Of a stretch of 64,000 bases of DNA, positions 6,909 through 16,284 are shown piece after piece (within the stretch, counting starts at the first letter, position 1; the number at the start of each line of letters is the position of its first letter). The notes below the pieces were generated by a model. That model did not search any database. It was not told the DNA's origin and saw nothing but the letters and a program-made list of their open reading frames with translations. The position numbers and the translations under genes were made by a program. This DNA is from Sphingobacterium phlebotomi (lineage in GTDB: Bacteria; Bacteroidota; Bacteroidia; Sphingobacteriales; Sphingobacteriaceae), in NCBI RefSeq assembly GCF_008180195.1, contig NZ_VTAV01000002.1:1-64000 (forward strand), given 5' to 3'.

Positions 6909-8462
6909 TTACAATTTAATCTCTTCGTCTTTGGAATTGAAGAATCTAAACTGCGTCAAATAATACGATGACACGGTTCTTATTTTAATCCATTTACCGT
7001 ATCTGAAAAACCACTTGAGTCTTATAGAGAATAAACCAGACTTGATGTAGGCGCCTATATAAGGGTGTACACATAATGTAATTCCTTTTTCGTTTTGCTC
7101 TTGTAAGATATAACTCAAATTGCTTTCAATATCGTCTAGCAATACTATGCTCGAACGAATTTCGCCAGTTCCTCCGCACGCCGGACATTTTTCATTTGTC
7201 ACGACACTCATTTCGGGTCTGACGCGTTGTCGGGTTATCTGTACCAATCCAAATTTACTTGGTGGAAGAATGGTATGCTTAGCGCGATCGTTTGCCATAC
7301 ATTCCTTCAAAAACCCATACAACTCTTTGCGATTGGCTGGTTTGTGCATATCGATAAAATCGATCACTACGATACCACCCATATCACGTAATCGCAATTG
7401 CCTTGCGATTTCTTTTGCTGCTTCTTTATTTACCAGCAGCGCATTTTCTTCTTGATTTTCTTTACTAGCAATTCGGTTACCGCTATTGACATCCACTACG
7501 TGAAGGGCTTCGGTGTGCTCAATTACAAGATAAGCACCACCTTGCAGGTTTACCGTTTTGCCGAAAGACGCCTTAATCTGTTTTTCGATACCGAAATGGT
7601 CAAAAATAGGTTCTTTATGTTTATAAAGTTTCACTATTTTTTCCAAGTCGGGCGAAATTTCCTGCACATACGATTTTACTTCTTCATATAATGCATAGTC
7701 ATTGACATGGACATGTGTGAATTCGTCCGTTAATATATCTCGTAAAATGGTAGAAGCTCTATCCATTTCTCCCAATACTTTCTGGGCCGGTTCAACACTT
7801 TTAAGGCGTTTGGTAAAAAGTTCCCATTTCGAGATTAAATCTAAAAGGTCTTTCTCTAATTCGTCTACGCCTTTTCCTTCAGAAACTGTCCGTATAATAA
7901 CGCCGAAGTTTGGTGGTTTAATACTTTCCACGATCTTCTTCAACCTATTCCGTTCAGCATTTCCTTTAATTCTCTTGGATATGGAAACTGTACTCGAAAA
8001 CGGAACCAATACAACGAATCTACCTGCGATGGATAGGTCCGAACTTAATCGGGGACCTTTCGTCGAGATAGGTTCTTTGGCAATCTGTACTGGCAAAAGC
8101 AAGTTTCGGCTTAATATATCCGAAATTTTCCCTGCTTTATCAATATCCTTTTCGAGCTTCAAACTATTGAGCAGCTTCTCTTGATAGCTGCCATTCTTTA
8201 CTATCCTTGTTAGCTTGAGCAAAGACTGAACCTGAGGTCCTAAATCCAAATAATGTAAGAACGCATCTTTCTCGTAGCCTACATCTACGAAAGCGGCATT
8301 AAGACCAGGCATAATCTTTTTGATTCGCCCTAGATAAATATCGCCTACGGCGAAATTATTATCGGCCTGTTCCTTGTTCAGCTCAACAAGCTGTTTGTCC
8401 TGTAGTAAAGCAATAGTCACCCCCTTGTCGGGAGTTGAATCGATAATTAATTCCTTTACCAA
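6909..8462 (-). CDS. rng: Ribonuclease G/E family endoribonuclease
   Basis: A 517-residue RNase G-type enzyme that processes rRNA and cuts mRNA. The N-terminal S1 RNA-binding domain is at about 38-110 ('MPGLNAAFVDVGYEKDAFLH'). The catalytic aspartates are seen in 'VVDVNSG' (Asp324) and 'VVIDFIDM' (Asp368), and the zinc-link cysteines in 'CPACGGTGE' (Cys426, Cys429). The C-terminal degradosome scaffold of RNase E is absent, so this is the short G-type. It is last in a leftward cluster HU - TPR protein - bS22-like - rng. A terminator at 8531-8577 separates it from the bS22-like gene, so it probably has its own promoter. Confidence 0.95.
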   Translation of the reverse strand: MVKELIIDSTPDKGVTIALLQDKQLVELNKEQADNNFAVGDIYLGRIKKIMPGLNAAFVDVGYEKDAFLHYLDLGPQVQSLLKLTRIVKNGSYQEKLLNSLKLEKDIDKAGKISDILSRNLLLPVQIAKEPISTKGPRLSSDLSIAGRFVVLVPFSSTVSISKRIKGNAERNRLKKIVESIKPPNFGVIIRTVSEGKGVDELEKDLLDLISKWELFTKRLKSVEPAQKVLGEMDRASTILRDILTDEFTHVHVNDYALYEEVKSYVQEISPDLEKIVKLYKHKEPIFDHFGIEKQIKASFGKTVNLQGGAYLVIEHTEALHVVDVNSGNRIASKENQEENALLVNKEAAKEIARQLRLRDMGGIVVIDFIDMHKPANRKELYGFLKECMANDRAKHTILPPSKFGLVQITRQRVRPEMSVVTNEKCPACGGTGEIRSSIVLLDDIESNLSYILQEQNEKGITLCVHPYIGAYIKSGLFSIRLKWFFRYGKWIKIRTVSSYYLTQFRFFNSKDEEIKL

Positions 8463-8530
8463 CAGCTACTCATTTACGGCTCTATACGCGTTGTATCTAG
8501 CCTGATGAAACATAAAAAACTCGTTAATGA

Positions 8531-8577
8531 AAAAAATACAATCTATGATTTTGCGTTTGAAAAACCATAGATTGTAT
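8531..8577 (-). terminator. Intrinsic terminator behind the bS22-like gene
   Basis: Arms of 12 bases (ATACAATCTATG at 8536-8547, its complement at 8566-8577). On the minus strand the hairpin is followed by a run of T (8537-8531 region), so it ends leftward transcripts from the HU/TPR/bS22 cluster before rng. Confidence 0.7.
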
Positions 8578-8614
8578 GACGTCTCGCAGGCTTCAGCCTA
8601 AAAGACCAACAAGC

Positions 8615-8704
8615 TTATTTTTTCTTGTGTCTATTTTTTCTTAAACGTTTTTTACGCTTGTGCGTAGCCATTTTGTGTCTTTTTCTTTTTTTTCCGCTTG
8701 GCAT
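8615..8704 (-). CDS. Very short bS22/mS38-type (AURKAIP1/COX24-domain) ribosomal protein
   Basis: A 29-residue, extremely basic reading frame that begins MPSGKKRKRH and ends in RHKKK. More than half of the residues are lysine or arginine. Bacteroidota genomes carry a nearly invariant small protein of this type, related to the AURKAIP1/COX24 C-terminal domain (mitochondrial mS38, E. coli bS22). It most likely binds rRNA in the small subunit. It lies 41 bases behind the TPR gene in the same direction, with a terminator after it. Recognised from my translation of the minus strand. Confidence 0.8.
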   Translation of the reverse strand: MPSGKKRKRHKMATHKRKKRLRKNRHKKK

Positions 8705-8745
8705 AGCTTTAATGTTTTTTAATGATTATAAATTAAATATGTTAA

Positions 8746-9579
8746 TTACTTGCTGAGTTCTTCCACACGTCTGTCGATGAACTGAGATAGGGTTGGATCT
8801 GAGGCCAGCTCTTTGCTTTTCTGAAAAGCGGCGATGGCTTCATTTTTCAATCCAATATTTTCGTAGCCCGTTGCTAGGTAAAAGTACGATTCTGCATCGG
8901 GGCCCAATTCAACAACTGTTTTAAATCGCTCAATAGCTTTGTCGAATTGCCGGGACTGCAACGAGAACAGTCCCAATGTTTTGTTTGCATGAATGTTTTT
9001 CGGATCTTTCGCAACAACCTCCTGTAACAGCGCAATCCCCGCCATTGGATTACCACTTCCGGTAACCATAGCTGCGCCCAAACCTGTTTTTGCGTCCAAA
9101 TTGTTTTCGTCCAGTTCTGTTGCTTTTTCATACGAACGAATTGCCAATCTATTCAACTCCGCCGACATCGCTGTATCTTGCAAGTTCGTATATGCTGTCC
9201 GATAGGCATCACCCGCTTTCAACCAGTACTCAAATTTAGGTGAAGTTTCAGCCATTTCTTCATAGATAAATCCTTGCGGGGCAAACTTGGCCACATCATC
9301 CCATTTTTGTGCTAATTGTTCCAACAAAGCAACCTTTGCATCTCCATCGGCCTGTGCAACTTTTTCTTCCAAACCCGTAATCTCCTGTGCTATACTGGCG
9401 TTTATGGTCTGTTTGGTTATATCAGATACACTTTGGAAGTTGAAAGCTGACGAAGACGCTGTGGTAGTCGAATTATTAGCTCCGTTGTTTTCGTCTACCA
9501 AACCTTTAATAGGTCGCGCAAGAAGTCCGCCCATTAAGGCGACTACAATGACAATTACTATTATTTGTTTGGTATTCAT
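8746..9579 (-). CDS. Membrane-anchored TPR protein
   Basis: A 277-residue protein with one N-terminal membrane anchor (about residues 5-22, few charges before it), a low-complexity Ser/Thr/Asn linker (about 30-50), and tetratricopeptide-like helices from about 150 to the end ('NRLAIRSYEKATELDENNLDAKTGLGAAM', 'NKTLGLFSLQSRQFDKAIERFKTVVELGPDAESYFYLATGYENIGLKNEAIAAFQKSKEL'). TPRs mediate protein contacts; the partner is unknown. It lies 12 bases behind the HU gene and is conserved beside it in Bacteroidota, so the two form an operon. Confidence 0.8.
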   Translation of the reverse strand: MNTKQIIVIVIVVALMGGLLARPIKGLVDENNGANNSTTTASSSAFNFQSVSDITKQTINASIAQEITGLEEKVAQADGDAKVALLEQLAQKWDDVAKFAPQGFIYEEMAETSPKFEYWLKAGDAYRTAYTNLQDTAMSAELNRLAIRSYEKATELDENNLDAKTGLGAAMVTGSGNPMAGIALLQEVVAKDPKNIHANKTLGLFSLQSRQFDKAIERFKTVVELGPDAESYFYLATGYENIGLKNEAIAAFQKSKELASDPTLSQFIDRRVEELSK

Positions 9580-9591
9580 CTCGGTTGCGTT

Positions 9592-9876
9592 CTACTTGTT
9601 TCCTTGTTTAACTTTTTCCACAAAAACTTTTGCCGGTTTAAAACTTGGCACATAATGTGCTGGGATAATAATCGCTGTGTTTTTTGAAATATTACGAGCT
9701 GTCTTCTCCGCTCTTTTCTTCACAACAAAACTTCCGAAACCTCTAACGTATACATTCTCTCCGCTAATCATAGCATTTTTCACTACTTTAAAAAATGCTT
9801 CTACTGTTTCTTGAACATCTACTTTCTCTAAGCCTGTCTTATTAGAGATCTCCGCAATAATTTCTGCTTTAGTCAT
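9592..9876 (-). CDS. HU/IHF-family DNA-binding protein
   Basis: A 94-residue histone-like protein that bends and packs DNA. The fold is shown by the N-terminal 'TKAEIIAEISNKTGLEKVDVQETVEAFF' helices, the 'VYVRGFGSF' strand and a beta-arm ('RNISKNTAIIIPAHYVPSFKPAK'). Length is normal. A -7 box lies about 60 bases upstream. It leads the leftward HU-TPR-bS22 cluster. Confidence 0.95.
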   Translation of the reverse strand: MTKAEIIAEISNKTGLEKVDVQETVEAFFKVVKNAMISGENVYVRGFGSFVVKKRAEKTARNISKNTAIIIPAHYVPSFKPAKVFVEKVKQGNK

Positions 9877-9937
9877 ATCTGTTTTTTACTGTAATTATTT
9901 ATTTTTCAACCCTTAACGCAACAGCAGTTTGGGGATG

Positions 9938-9945
9938 CAAAAGTA
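9938..9945 (-). promoter_or_regulatory. -7 box of the HU gene
   Basis: Minus-strand TACTTTTG (9945-9938) matches TAnnTTTG exactly. A matching -33 box is not evident in the T-rich upstream DNA. Confidence 0.45.
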
Positions 9946-10239
9946 TCTTTTTTTTATGATGTTTAAAAATTTATTTTGTTTTTTTACCAAACTTCGTCGA
10001 TTCAAAAACTTTTCTGTATCAACTATTTATATATTTTAGAAATTGGAAACCAAACATAACTTACACTTAAAAACAAAATATAACGTTAATTTTCATCAGA
10101 ATAAATTGTTTTTTAATAGCAATAAAGTTCACATAAACCACTCATATTCTTTTGTTTATGGAAATTATGAAGGTTTCAACATCTTCATCATGAGTTTAAC
10201 GGACTTGTGTCAACGCAACAATTCACTAATTTTATCGAT
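9946..10239. other. AT-rich intergenic region
   Basis: Very AT-rich DNA between the HU promoter and the end of the small outer-membrane-type gene. A 66-codon rightward frame starting with TTG at 10043 has no family resemblance and an Asn/His/Phe-rich composition expected of random AT-rich DNA. I see no RNA gene or clear terminator. Confidence 0.5.
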
Positions 10240-10695
10240 TTAATAAAAATTCAGCGGAATATTCAGCGTCACCGAGCCCGTCAATCCTTTCAACGGTTTA
10301 AAATCTTGTTTAGTTTGCATATCAAATCCATAGCCTATCCCTAAATCGACTATGGAAAGAATGCTTATTCCAACTTTGGGTGTCAACGTATAAGGTGTCA
10401 CCTCTGCCTGAACAAATGGAAACACCAAATTATTGCTTAGATAGTAAGTAAAGCCTATTTCGGGGATAACAGTGGTCTTGCTTTGCATCCATGTAAAGTT
10501 TGCGCCGGCATTAATCTTCATATATTGATGGTCATTAGGCGCAAATAGCCCCCATCCGGATGCTTTTAAAAAATTTCCACTTTGATATTGCCACCCTAAA
10601 GATGGTCCCCATATCCAACCCAACTTCTGCGGCTTTTGCGCTTGTAAGCTTCCTATCGAATAACAACAAATGATCAACCAGATCCCTATTTTCAT
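10240..10695 (-). CDS. Small exported beta-rich protein, probably outer membrane
   Basis: A 151-residue protein with a signal peptide (residues 1-19, cleavage after 'SLQA'). The mature part alternates polar and hydrophobic residues in short strands rich in Gly, Tyr and Phe and ends in an aromatic residue ('NIPLNFY'), as small outer-membrane barrels do. I do not recognise a named family. It stands alone, leftward, 92 bases after the alkB-like gene. Confidence 0.6.
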   Translation of the reverse strand: MKIGIWLIICCYSIGSLQAQKPQKLGWIWGPSLGWQYQSGNFLKASGWGLFAPNDHQYMKINAGANFTWMQSKTTVIPEIGFTYYLSNNLVFPFVQAEVTPYTLTPKVGISILSIVDLGIGYGFDMQTKQDFKPLKGLTGSVTLNIPLNFY

Positions 10696-10787
10696 TAGCT
10701 ATATTTTGTTTAAATTTAACGTAAATTTCGATATATTAGGAATCGGAATGTAATCTTCATGTATTATTGCCCAATTTTCGCATTGCC

Positions 10788-11408
10788 TTAATCACCCACT
10801 TGGCTCTCTATCGTTCTAAACGTCAGGTTTACTCTTGGTGTCGTTATCTTTTTAGTTGGGGGCAATCTGTGCAGCCAGTGTGTCTGTGTGGTATCTTTCA
10901 TAACCAAAAGACTTCCATGTGCTAAAACAAGTTCTATCTTCTCTTGGGTTTGCTTATGCTTGAACACAAATTTTCTTTCTGCACCCAAGCTCATGGAACC
11001 AATTGCTCCGTTCTTCTTTAAATCGCGCTCCCCATCACTATGCCACGCCATCCCCTCACCGCCGTTATGATACAGATTGAGTAGACAAGAGTTAAATGTT
11101 TCGCCTGTTTCATCTTCTATTAATCTTTTTAATTCCAATAATTCCGTCGTCCAGGGCAGTGCATATTTCGTTGTGTTAGAATAGGTATACGCATATGGCT
11201 TTTCTCCATACCAAGCTACTTTTCTTTTGGTGATGATTTTCTTCCCGAAAAGAATAGCTTCATCATTTTGCCATACAATCGTTTCTAACAACCTATTCAG
11301 GTAAAAGTCTGCTTGTTTTTTTATCATCAGTTTACCGTAATAATGGACTGCTCCATCATAGGGAAGCCAATTTTTATTTTTATCCGGAGTTTGACTAAAT
11401 AAGTCCAT
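10788..11408 (-). CDS. AlkB-type alpha-ketoglutarate-dependent DNA-repair dioxygenase
   Basis: A 206-residue Fe(II)/2-oxoglutarate enzyme that reverses alkylation damage such as 1-methyladenine and 3-methylcytosine. Iron ligands are seen in HSD (His123, Asp125) and 'THWLHRLP' (His180); the 2-oxoglutarate-binding arginines lie in 'PRVNLTFR'. The pattern is closer to the ALKBH2 type than to E. coli AlkB. The gene begins 10 bases after the Ada-like gene, so the two form an alkylation-repair operon. Confidence 0.92.
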   Translation of the reverse strand: MDLFSQTPDKNKNWLPYDGAVHYYGKLMIKKQADFYLNRLLETIVWQNDEAILFGKKIITKRKVAWYGEKPYAYTYSNTTKYALPWTTELLELKRLIEDETGETFNSCLLNLYHNGGEGMAWHSDGERDLKKNGAIGSMSLGAERKFVFKHKQTQEKIELVLAHGSLLVMKDTTQTHWLHRLPPTKKITTPRVNLTFRTIESQVGD

Positions 11409-11418
11409 GTTCTATATT

Positions 11419-12261
11419 TTAAACCCGTGTTTTCGCTCTTTCCCAACCAATAATCGCTGTTTTCCTCGTTGATCCCCACATATATCCTCCAAAAGATCCG
11501 GAAGATTGTATAACCCGATGGCACGGAATTAAAAAAGCAACCGGATTACTCGCTATAGCAGTTCCAACAGCTCGAGAAGCTTTAGGATTTCCTATCTGTC
11601 CTGCTACATAACTATAGGTTGACAATTTACCCATAGGGATTTTTAACAGGCTTTCCCATACTTTCAGTTGAAAGTCCGTTCCCTTTAAATGTAGTTTGAT
11701 TTCGCGGAGTTGGCTCCAATCATTTTGAAAGATGAATAAAGCATTTTGCTGCAATAAATCCAACTTCCTTTGAAGTGTAGCATTCGGAAATTTTGCTTTT
11801 AGGTTGCTCAACGCCTTACCTTCATCATCTTCAAATGCCATATAACAAACACCTTTCGCGGTAGACGCCGTAATCAATGCACCAAAAGGGCTTTCGGCGT
11901 AACTGTAATTGATCTGTAGATTTTTACCGCCGTTTTTATATTCTGCAGGCGTCATTCCCTCGATATTTACGAATAAATCGTGAAGACGGCTCGTACTGGA
12001 AAGTCCCGTTTCAAAAGTGGTATCGAACAATGTTGCCTGCTCCTCCTTTAGCAGCATCTTGGCGTGTTCTATAGAAATGTATTGCAAAAATCTTTTCGGG
12101 CTTGTTCCGGCCCATTCCGTAAACATGCGTTGAAAATGTGCAGGACTCAAACTTACCTTCTCCGCAACATCGTCTAAGTTAGGCTGTTCCTTAAAATGTG
12201 TTTTGATATAATCGATGGCTTTTGCGATACGATTATAATTCATAGCTGCTTGTGTTTCCAT
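11419..12261 (-). CDS. Ada-like fusion: AraC-type regulator plus O6-methylguanine-DNA methyltransferase
   Basis: A 280-residue protein. Residues 8-108 form an AraC-type double helix-turn-helix; residues about 115-275 form the methyltransferase with the acceptor motif PCHRV (Cys247). The N-terminal zinc-binding phosphotriester-repair domain of E. coli Ada is missing, so the usual methyl-sensing switch at that site is absent. It probably repairs O6-methylguanine and may activate its own operon with the alkB-like gene. The start at 12261 is backed by a purine-rich sequence upstream; Met7 is an alternative. Confidence 0.9.
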   Translation of the reverse strand: METQAAMNYNRIAKAIDYIKTHFKEQPNLDDVAEKVSLSPAHFQRMFTEWAGTSPKRFLQYISIEHAKMLLKEEQATLFDTTFETGLSSTSRLHDLFVNIEGMTPAEYKNGGKNLQINYSYAESPFGALITASTAKGVCYMAFEDDEGKALSNLKAKFPNATLQRKLDLLQQNALFIFQNDWSQLREIKLHLKGTDFQLKVWESLLKIPMGKLSTYSYVAGQIGNPKASRAVGTAIASNPVAFLIPCHRVIQSSGSFGGYMWGSTRKTAIIGWERAKTRV

Positions 12262-12361
12262 CTTCTTCTTATTTCTTACTCTACAAATTTCCGCAACTTT
12301 TTATAATTGTAAAATCCGAAATATGCGTTATTTATGGCGTGTTTTTTTATCCTTATTATAG

Positions 12362-12369
12362 CAAAGGTA
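12362..12369 (-). promoter_or_regulatory. -7 box of the ada/alkB operon
   Basis: Minus-strand TACCTTTG (12369-12362), about 100 bases before the Ada-like start codon. A near copy, TACCTTTT, lies directly upstream. Confidence 0.4.
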
Positions 12370-12381
12370 CAAAAGGTACAA

Positions 12382-13524
12382 TTAGCTCGTCTTTTTATAG
12401 TTATAAATCGCCCATCCATTAAGGATTGCAGCAAAGCCTATCATGATCAGAAAATGGATTTTTATATCCGCAAATCCGCTTCCTTTCAACACAATCATCC
12501 GCATGACTTCTATAAAATAGGTTATGGGGCTAAACTGCGTCATTACATAGGCCCATTTAGGCATACTGTCAATAGGGGTAAACAACCCACTCATCAAGAT
12601 AAAAACCATCATAAAGAAAAATGCTATCGACATCGCCTGCTGCTGTGTTTCAGCATAAGTAGAAATCAACAGTCCCAAACCTAATACAGCAATCAAATAC
12701 ACCGCTAAGTAGGCATATAACAAAAATAAATTCCCTAAAGGAACAATGCCATAAACAAGCCAACCGATACCGAATAACCCCATACTGAATACAACAATAC
12801 CAATAATCCAGAAAGGTATGAGTTTTCCCAATATAAATTGATACTTTTTGATAGGAGTAACGTTGATTTGCTCTATCGTACCCACTTCTTTTTCTTTGAC
12901 AATATTGAGCGCACACATATACGCCCCTATCATCGTAACCAACAATGCCAAAATCCCAGGAACCATATAAAAACGATAATTCATCGTCGGGTTAAACCAA
13001 CTGGACGATGCTATTCCGATCGTCGGAAAGCGGTTAAATTTAGGCATCTGCATCCATTCCATGCGGACGTCTGCATTATAATCAGCAAGGATACGGTTTA
13101 GATATGTACCCCCTAGATTAGCTTTTACGCCGTTAATAGCATTGATCGCTATATATAGCTGTTGCCCATCAGTCTGTCTGGCAGACGCATCTTCACGAAT
13201 AAGATTGCGTTCAAAACCTTGCGGTATTTCTAATATCAAGTCGGAGCGGTCTTTTTCGATATCATCAAATGCTTCATTAAACGCTGTTACGTAGTTTTCC
13301 AGCTTGAAATATCCTGAGGCTGTTATTTTTGAAATCAGTTTATGCGAATAGGAGGAATGGTCGTGATCAACAATAGTAATGTTAATATTCTTCACTTCGT
13401 AATCGGCAGCCAAAGGAAGGATAAGCAATTGCATAATAGGCACGACAAATAGTAGGGGTAATAAAGATTTATTACGGAATATCTGCTTAAATTCTTTCTG
13501 TAATAAAAATTTCAGCGTTCTCAT
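12382..13524 (-). CDS. ABC-2 type permease (YbhR-like)
   Basis: A 380-residue ABC-2 membrane protein with an N-terminal membrane segment (about 20-42), a long periplasmic domain, and a C-terminal bundle of about five segments (from about residue 185, 'GILALLVTMIGAYMCALNIVKEKEVGTIEQI'). The 'KEKEVGT' coupling helix is typical of YhhJ/YbhR permeases. It is the last gene of the export operon and overlaps the previous permease by 4 bases. Confidence 0.88.
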   Translation of the reverse strand: MRTLKFLLQKEFKQIFRNKSLLPLLFVVPIMQLLILPLAADYEVKNINITIVDHDHSSYSHKLISKITASGYFKLENYVTAFNEAFDDIEKDRSDLILEIPQGFERNLIREDASARQTDGQQLYIAINAINGVKANLGGTYLNRILADYNADVRMEWMQMPKFNRFPTIGIASSSWFNPTMNYRFYMVPGILALLVTMIGAYMCALNIVKEKEVGTIEQINVTPIKKYQFILGKLIPFWIIGIVVFSMGLFGIGWLVYGIVPLGNLFLLYAYLAVYLIAVLGLGLLISTYAETQQQAMSIAFFFMMVFILMSGLFTPIDSMPKWAYVMTQFSPITYFIEVMRMIVLKGSGFADIKIHFLIMIGFAAILNGWAIYNYKKTS

Positions 13525-14627
13525 GTCAAACGGATTTTAAATTTTTTGATATTAAAGACCAATAGCAGGACCGTCATTGTCAATAAGATTAGTGTTTCTT
13601 TCCATATTGCCGAGAGACCTAATCCTTTTACCATAACGGATTTTACAATAATGTAATACCATTTGGCTGGAATGATATGTGACACCAGTTGTAAGGGATA
13701 TGGCATATTTTCCAGTGGAAACATAAAACCAGTAAACAGAATGGAAGGCACTAACATGCCCATCAGCGAAATCAACATGGCCGACTGCTGGGAGGCGGTA
13801 CTGTTGGAAATTAATAAGCCAAGGGAGAGCGCGGTAATAATAAATAGCGTACTTACCGCATACAAGAGCAAGATACTCCCGTTAATCGGCATACCTAACA
13901 CAAAAACACTCAACAACAAAATGATTGTTAGATTAATCAGAGATAAGGCAAGATAGGGCACTGCTTTCGATACAATGACCAAAAAGGGATTGAACGGTGA
14001 GACCAACAATATTTCCATTGTTCCGGTTTCTTTTTCTTTCACGATGGCAACGGAAGTCATCAGTACGCAAACGAGCAATAAAATCAACGACATCACTCCG
14101 GGAACGAAATTTACGGCTGCTTTCAGCTCCGGATTATAAATCATTCTCACTTCTGTATTTATTTGATAGGGCAAGCGTTGTAATTGCATCAGATCGTTCT
14201 GATAATCCATCACGATTTGGTTGGCATACCCGCTGATCGCCGTTGCTGTATTGGGATCGGATGCATCGGTAATCAACTGCACCTGTGCCTTATGCTGATG
14301 TAATAAATCATTATTGAAATTAGCCGGAAAAACAATTGCCATTTTTATTTCCCCCCCTTTAAATGCTGTTCCAATCTGTTCATGGCTTAATAGCGCACTT
14401 TGGATTTCAAATTGTTGGCTTGCTTGCAGCTTTCCTATGATGTGTTGCGAAGCATCATCTTTCGCATAATCACAGACGGCGATTTTTGCATTTGTGATTT
14501 CGTTGGTCAACGCAAAACCAAAAAGGATAATCTGCACGATCGGCAAACCAAACAGCATCAATAGTGTTTTACGGTCGCGAAAAACATGCAGAAATTCTTT
14601 CTTTATAAAAGTTAAAATATTATCCAT
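13521..14627 (-). CDS. ABC-2 type permease (YbhS-like)
   Basis: A 368-residue ABC-2 permease with the same layout as its neighbour: one N-terminal membrane segment, a periplasmic domain and a C-terminal membrane bundle containing 'VAIVKEKETGTMEILLVSPF'. The two permeases would form a heterodimer in the inner membrane. It overlaps the ATPase gene before it by a single base and the permease after it by 4 bases, so translation is coupled. Confidence 0.88.
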   Translation of the reverse strand: MDNILTFIKKEFLHVFRDRKTLLMLFGLPIVQIILFGFALTNEITNAKIAVCDYAKDDASQHIIGKLQASQQFEIQSALLSHEQIGTAFKGGEIKMAIVFPANFNNDLLHQHKAQVQLITDASDPNTATAISGYANQIVMDYQNDLMQLQRLPYQINTEVRMIYNPELKAAVNFVPGVMSLILLLVCVLMTSVAIVKEKETGTMEILLVSPFNPFLVIVSKAVPYLALSLINLTIILLLSVFVLGMPINGSILLLYAVSTLFIITALSLGLLISNSTASQQSAMLISLMGMLVPSILFTGFMFPLENMPYPLQLVSHIIPAKWYYIIVKSVMVKGLGLSAIWKETLILLTMTVLLLVFNIKKFKIRLT

Positions 14628-15364
14628 TATTCACTTCTCTTAGCTCCCCTAGCCAATTCATAAAAAACCTCATCCATGGACGTTGCCGAATATTGTTGTT
14701 TCAATTTTGCTGGCGTGTTCAATGCTTTTATTTCACCGTCTACCATCATCGAAATACGGTTACAATATTCCGCTTCATCCATATAATGTGTGGTCACAAA
14801 TACCGTAATACCATTGTCGGCGGCTTCGTATATTAAATCCCAAAACTGACGCCTGGTTACAGGATCAACACCACCCGTTGGTTCATCGAGAAAAACAATT
14901 TTCGGTTCATGAAGAATGGCGACCGAAAAGGATAGCTTTTGCTTCCAGCCCAATGGCAATGCACCGACCATCTTTTTGGTTTCATTTTTCATACCTAGTG
15001 TTGCTATAAGCTGCTCACTCTTTTCTTTTAACTGCTTATCCGACAAACCATATATACCACCGAAAAAACGGATGTTTTCCAATACCGTTAAATCTTCATA
15101 CAGCGAGAATTTCTGGCTCATATAGCCAATATTCTTTTTGATTTCTTCGGTCTGCTTATAAATATCGAATCCGGCAATAGCCGCGGTTCCCGACGAGGGT
15201 TTAGATAAGCCGCACAACATACGCATAGCTGTTGTTTTACCAGCACCATTCGCCCCCAGGAAACCGAATATTTCACCTCGATAAACGTCAAAGGTGATTT
15301 CATTAGCGGCGATAAAACTGCCGAATCGTTTTGTAAGTTTAGTGGTGTGTATTACAGTGTCCAT
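14627..15364 (-). CDS. ABC transporter ATPase (YbhF C-terminal-half type)
   Basis: A 245-residue ATP-binding subunit. Walker A is 'GANGAGKTT', Walker B 'IVFLDEPTGGVDP', and the H-loop 'VTTHYMDEAE'. The signature loop is 'LPLGWKQKL' instead of LSGG, as is typical of the second half of E. coli YbhF. It overlaps the first ATPase gene by 13 bases. In E. coli the two halves are one protein; here they are separate genes. Confidence 0.92.
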   Translation of the reverse strand: MDTVIHTTKLTKRFGSFIAANEITFDVYRGEIFGFLGANGAGKTTAMRMLCGLSKPSSGTAAIAGFDIYKQTEEIKKNIGYMSQKFSLYEDLTVLENIRFFGGIYGLSDKQLKEKSEQLIATLGMKNETKKMVGALPLGWKQKLSFSVAILHEPKIVFLDEPTGGVDPVTRRQFWDLIYEAADNGITVFVTTHYMDEAEYCNRISMMVDGEIKALNTPAKLKQQYSATSMDEVFYELARGAKRSE

Positions 15365-16284
15365 TCTTTATCCTCCATTAATTTGATAAAACAATCTTCA
15401 ATGGTTGCCGTAATTGGGTTTAGCTCTATATTCGTATGTTGTTTTTCTTCCAAAACACGAATAAGCGCCTCTTTCATCTCCTGATTATCATCTTTGAATG
15501 TAACGTGATGATATGCACCAAACGCATTGCAGCTTTTTACGATCTCGATATTTTTTAAATCCTGCAACAAACTGCCCATATTATCTGATTTCACAGCAAA
15601 AAGGTTTTCGGAGAATTGTTCTATAATATTTTGGGGTGTATCGATGGACATGATACTACCGTTCTGTATTAAGGCAATCCGCTCGCAAAGTGTCGCTTCA
15701 TCCATATAGGGGGTAGAAACCAATATAGTGATACCTTGCTGTTTCAGGCGTTTCAGCATCTCCCAAAATTCTTTTCTGGAAACCACATCCACACCCGTGG
15801 TCGGTTCATCCAAAAAGAGTACCGTTGGGCGATGTATTAGTGCGCAGCACAAAGCCAGTTTCTGCTTCATACCGCCCGAAAGTTTTCCTGCCCTTCGGTC
15901 CTTGAAAGACTCTAACTGTATGTATATATCTTTGATGAGATCGTAGTTTTCCCTTACACTGGTATTAAATATCGAAGCAAAAAAGTTTAGGTTTTCCTGT
16001 ACCGATAAATCCGGATACAAAGAGAATCTACCCGGCATATAACCCACATTTTTGCGAATGGTCTTATAGTCTTTTACCACATCAAAGCCATTTACAGAAG
16101 CCGTGCCTCCATCCGGTAAAAGCAAGGTCGTGAGAATACGAAAAATACTTGTTTTGCCTGCTCCATCGGGTCCAATCAATCCAAACAATTCACCTTTGTT
16201 TACGTGAAATGAAACGTCATTTACCGCCTGCACGGTTCCTTTATTGTAAATCTTTGCGATATTATTTAAAACAACGTCCTTCAT
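15352..16284 (-). CDS. ABC transporter ATPase (YbhF N-terminal-half type)
   Basis: A 310-residue ATP-binding subunit with Walker A 'GPDGAGKTS', the canonical signature 'LSGGMKQKL', Walker B 'VLFLDEPTTGVD', and a C-terminal extension of about 90 residues. It starts in a 4-base overlap with the HlyD-type gene. Together with the second ATPase it would power the two permeases. Confidence 0.92.
   Translation of the reverse strand: MKDVVLNNIAKIYNKGTVQAVNDVSFHVNKGELFGLIGPDGAGKTSIFRILTTLLLPDGGTASVNGFDVVKDYKTIRKNVGYMPGRFSLYPDLSVQENLNFFASIFNTSVRENYDLIKDIYIQLESFKDRRAGKLSGGMKQKLALCCALIHRPTVLFLDEPTTGVDVVSRKEFWEMLKRLKQQGITILVSTPYMDEATLCERIALIQNGSIMSIDTPQNIIEQFSENLFAVKSDNMGSLLQDLKNIEIVKSCNAFGAYHHVTFKDDNQEMKEALIRVLEEKQHTNIELNPITATIEDCFIKLMEDKEWTL

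Noticed and set aside
10043..10243. 66-codon rightward frame in the gap after HU
   Set aside because: It starts with TTG in very AT-rich DNA, has no recognisable motif and ends against the 3' end of the opposite gene.
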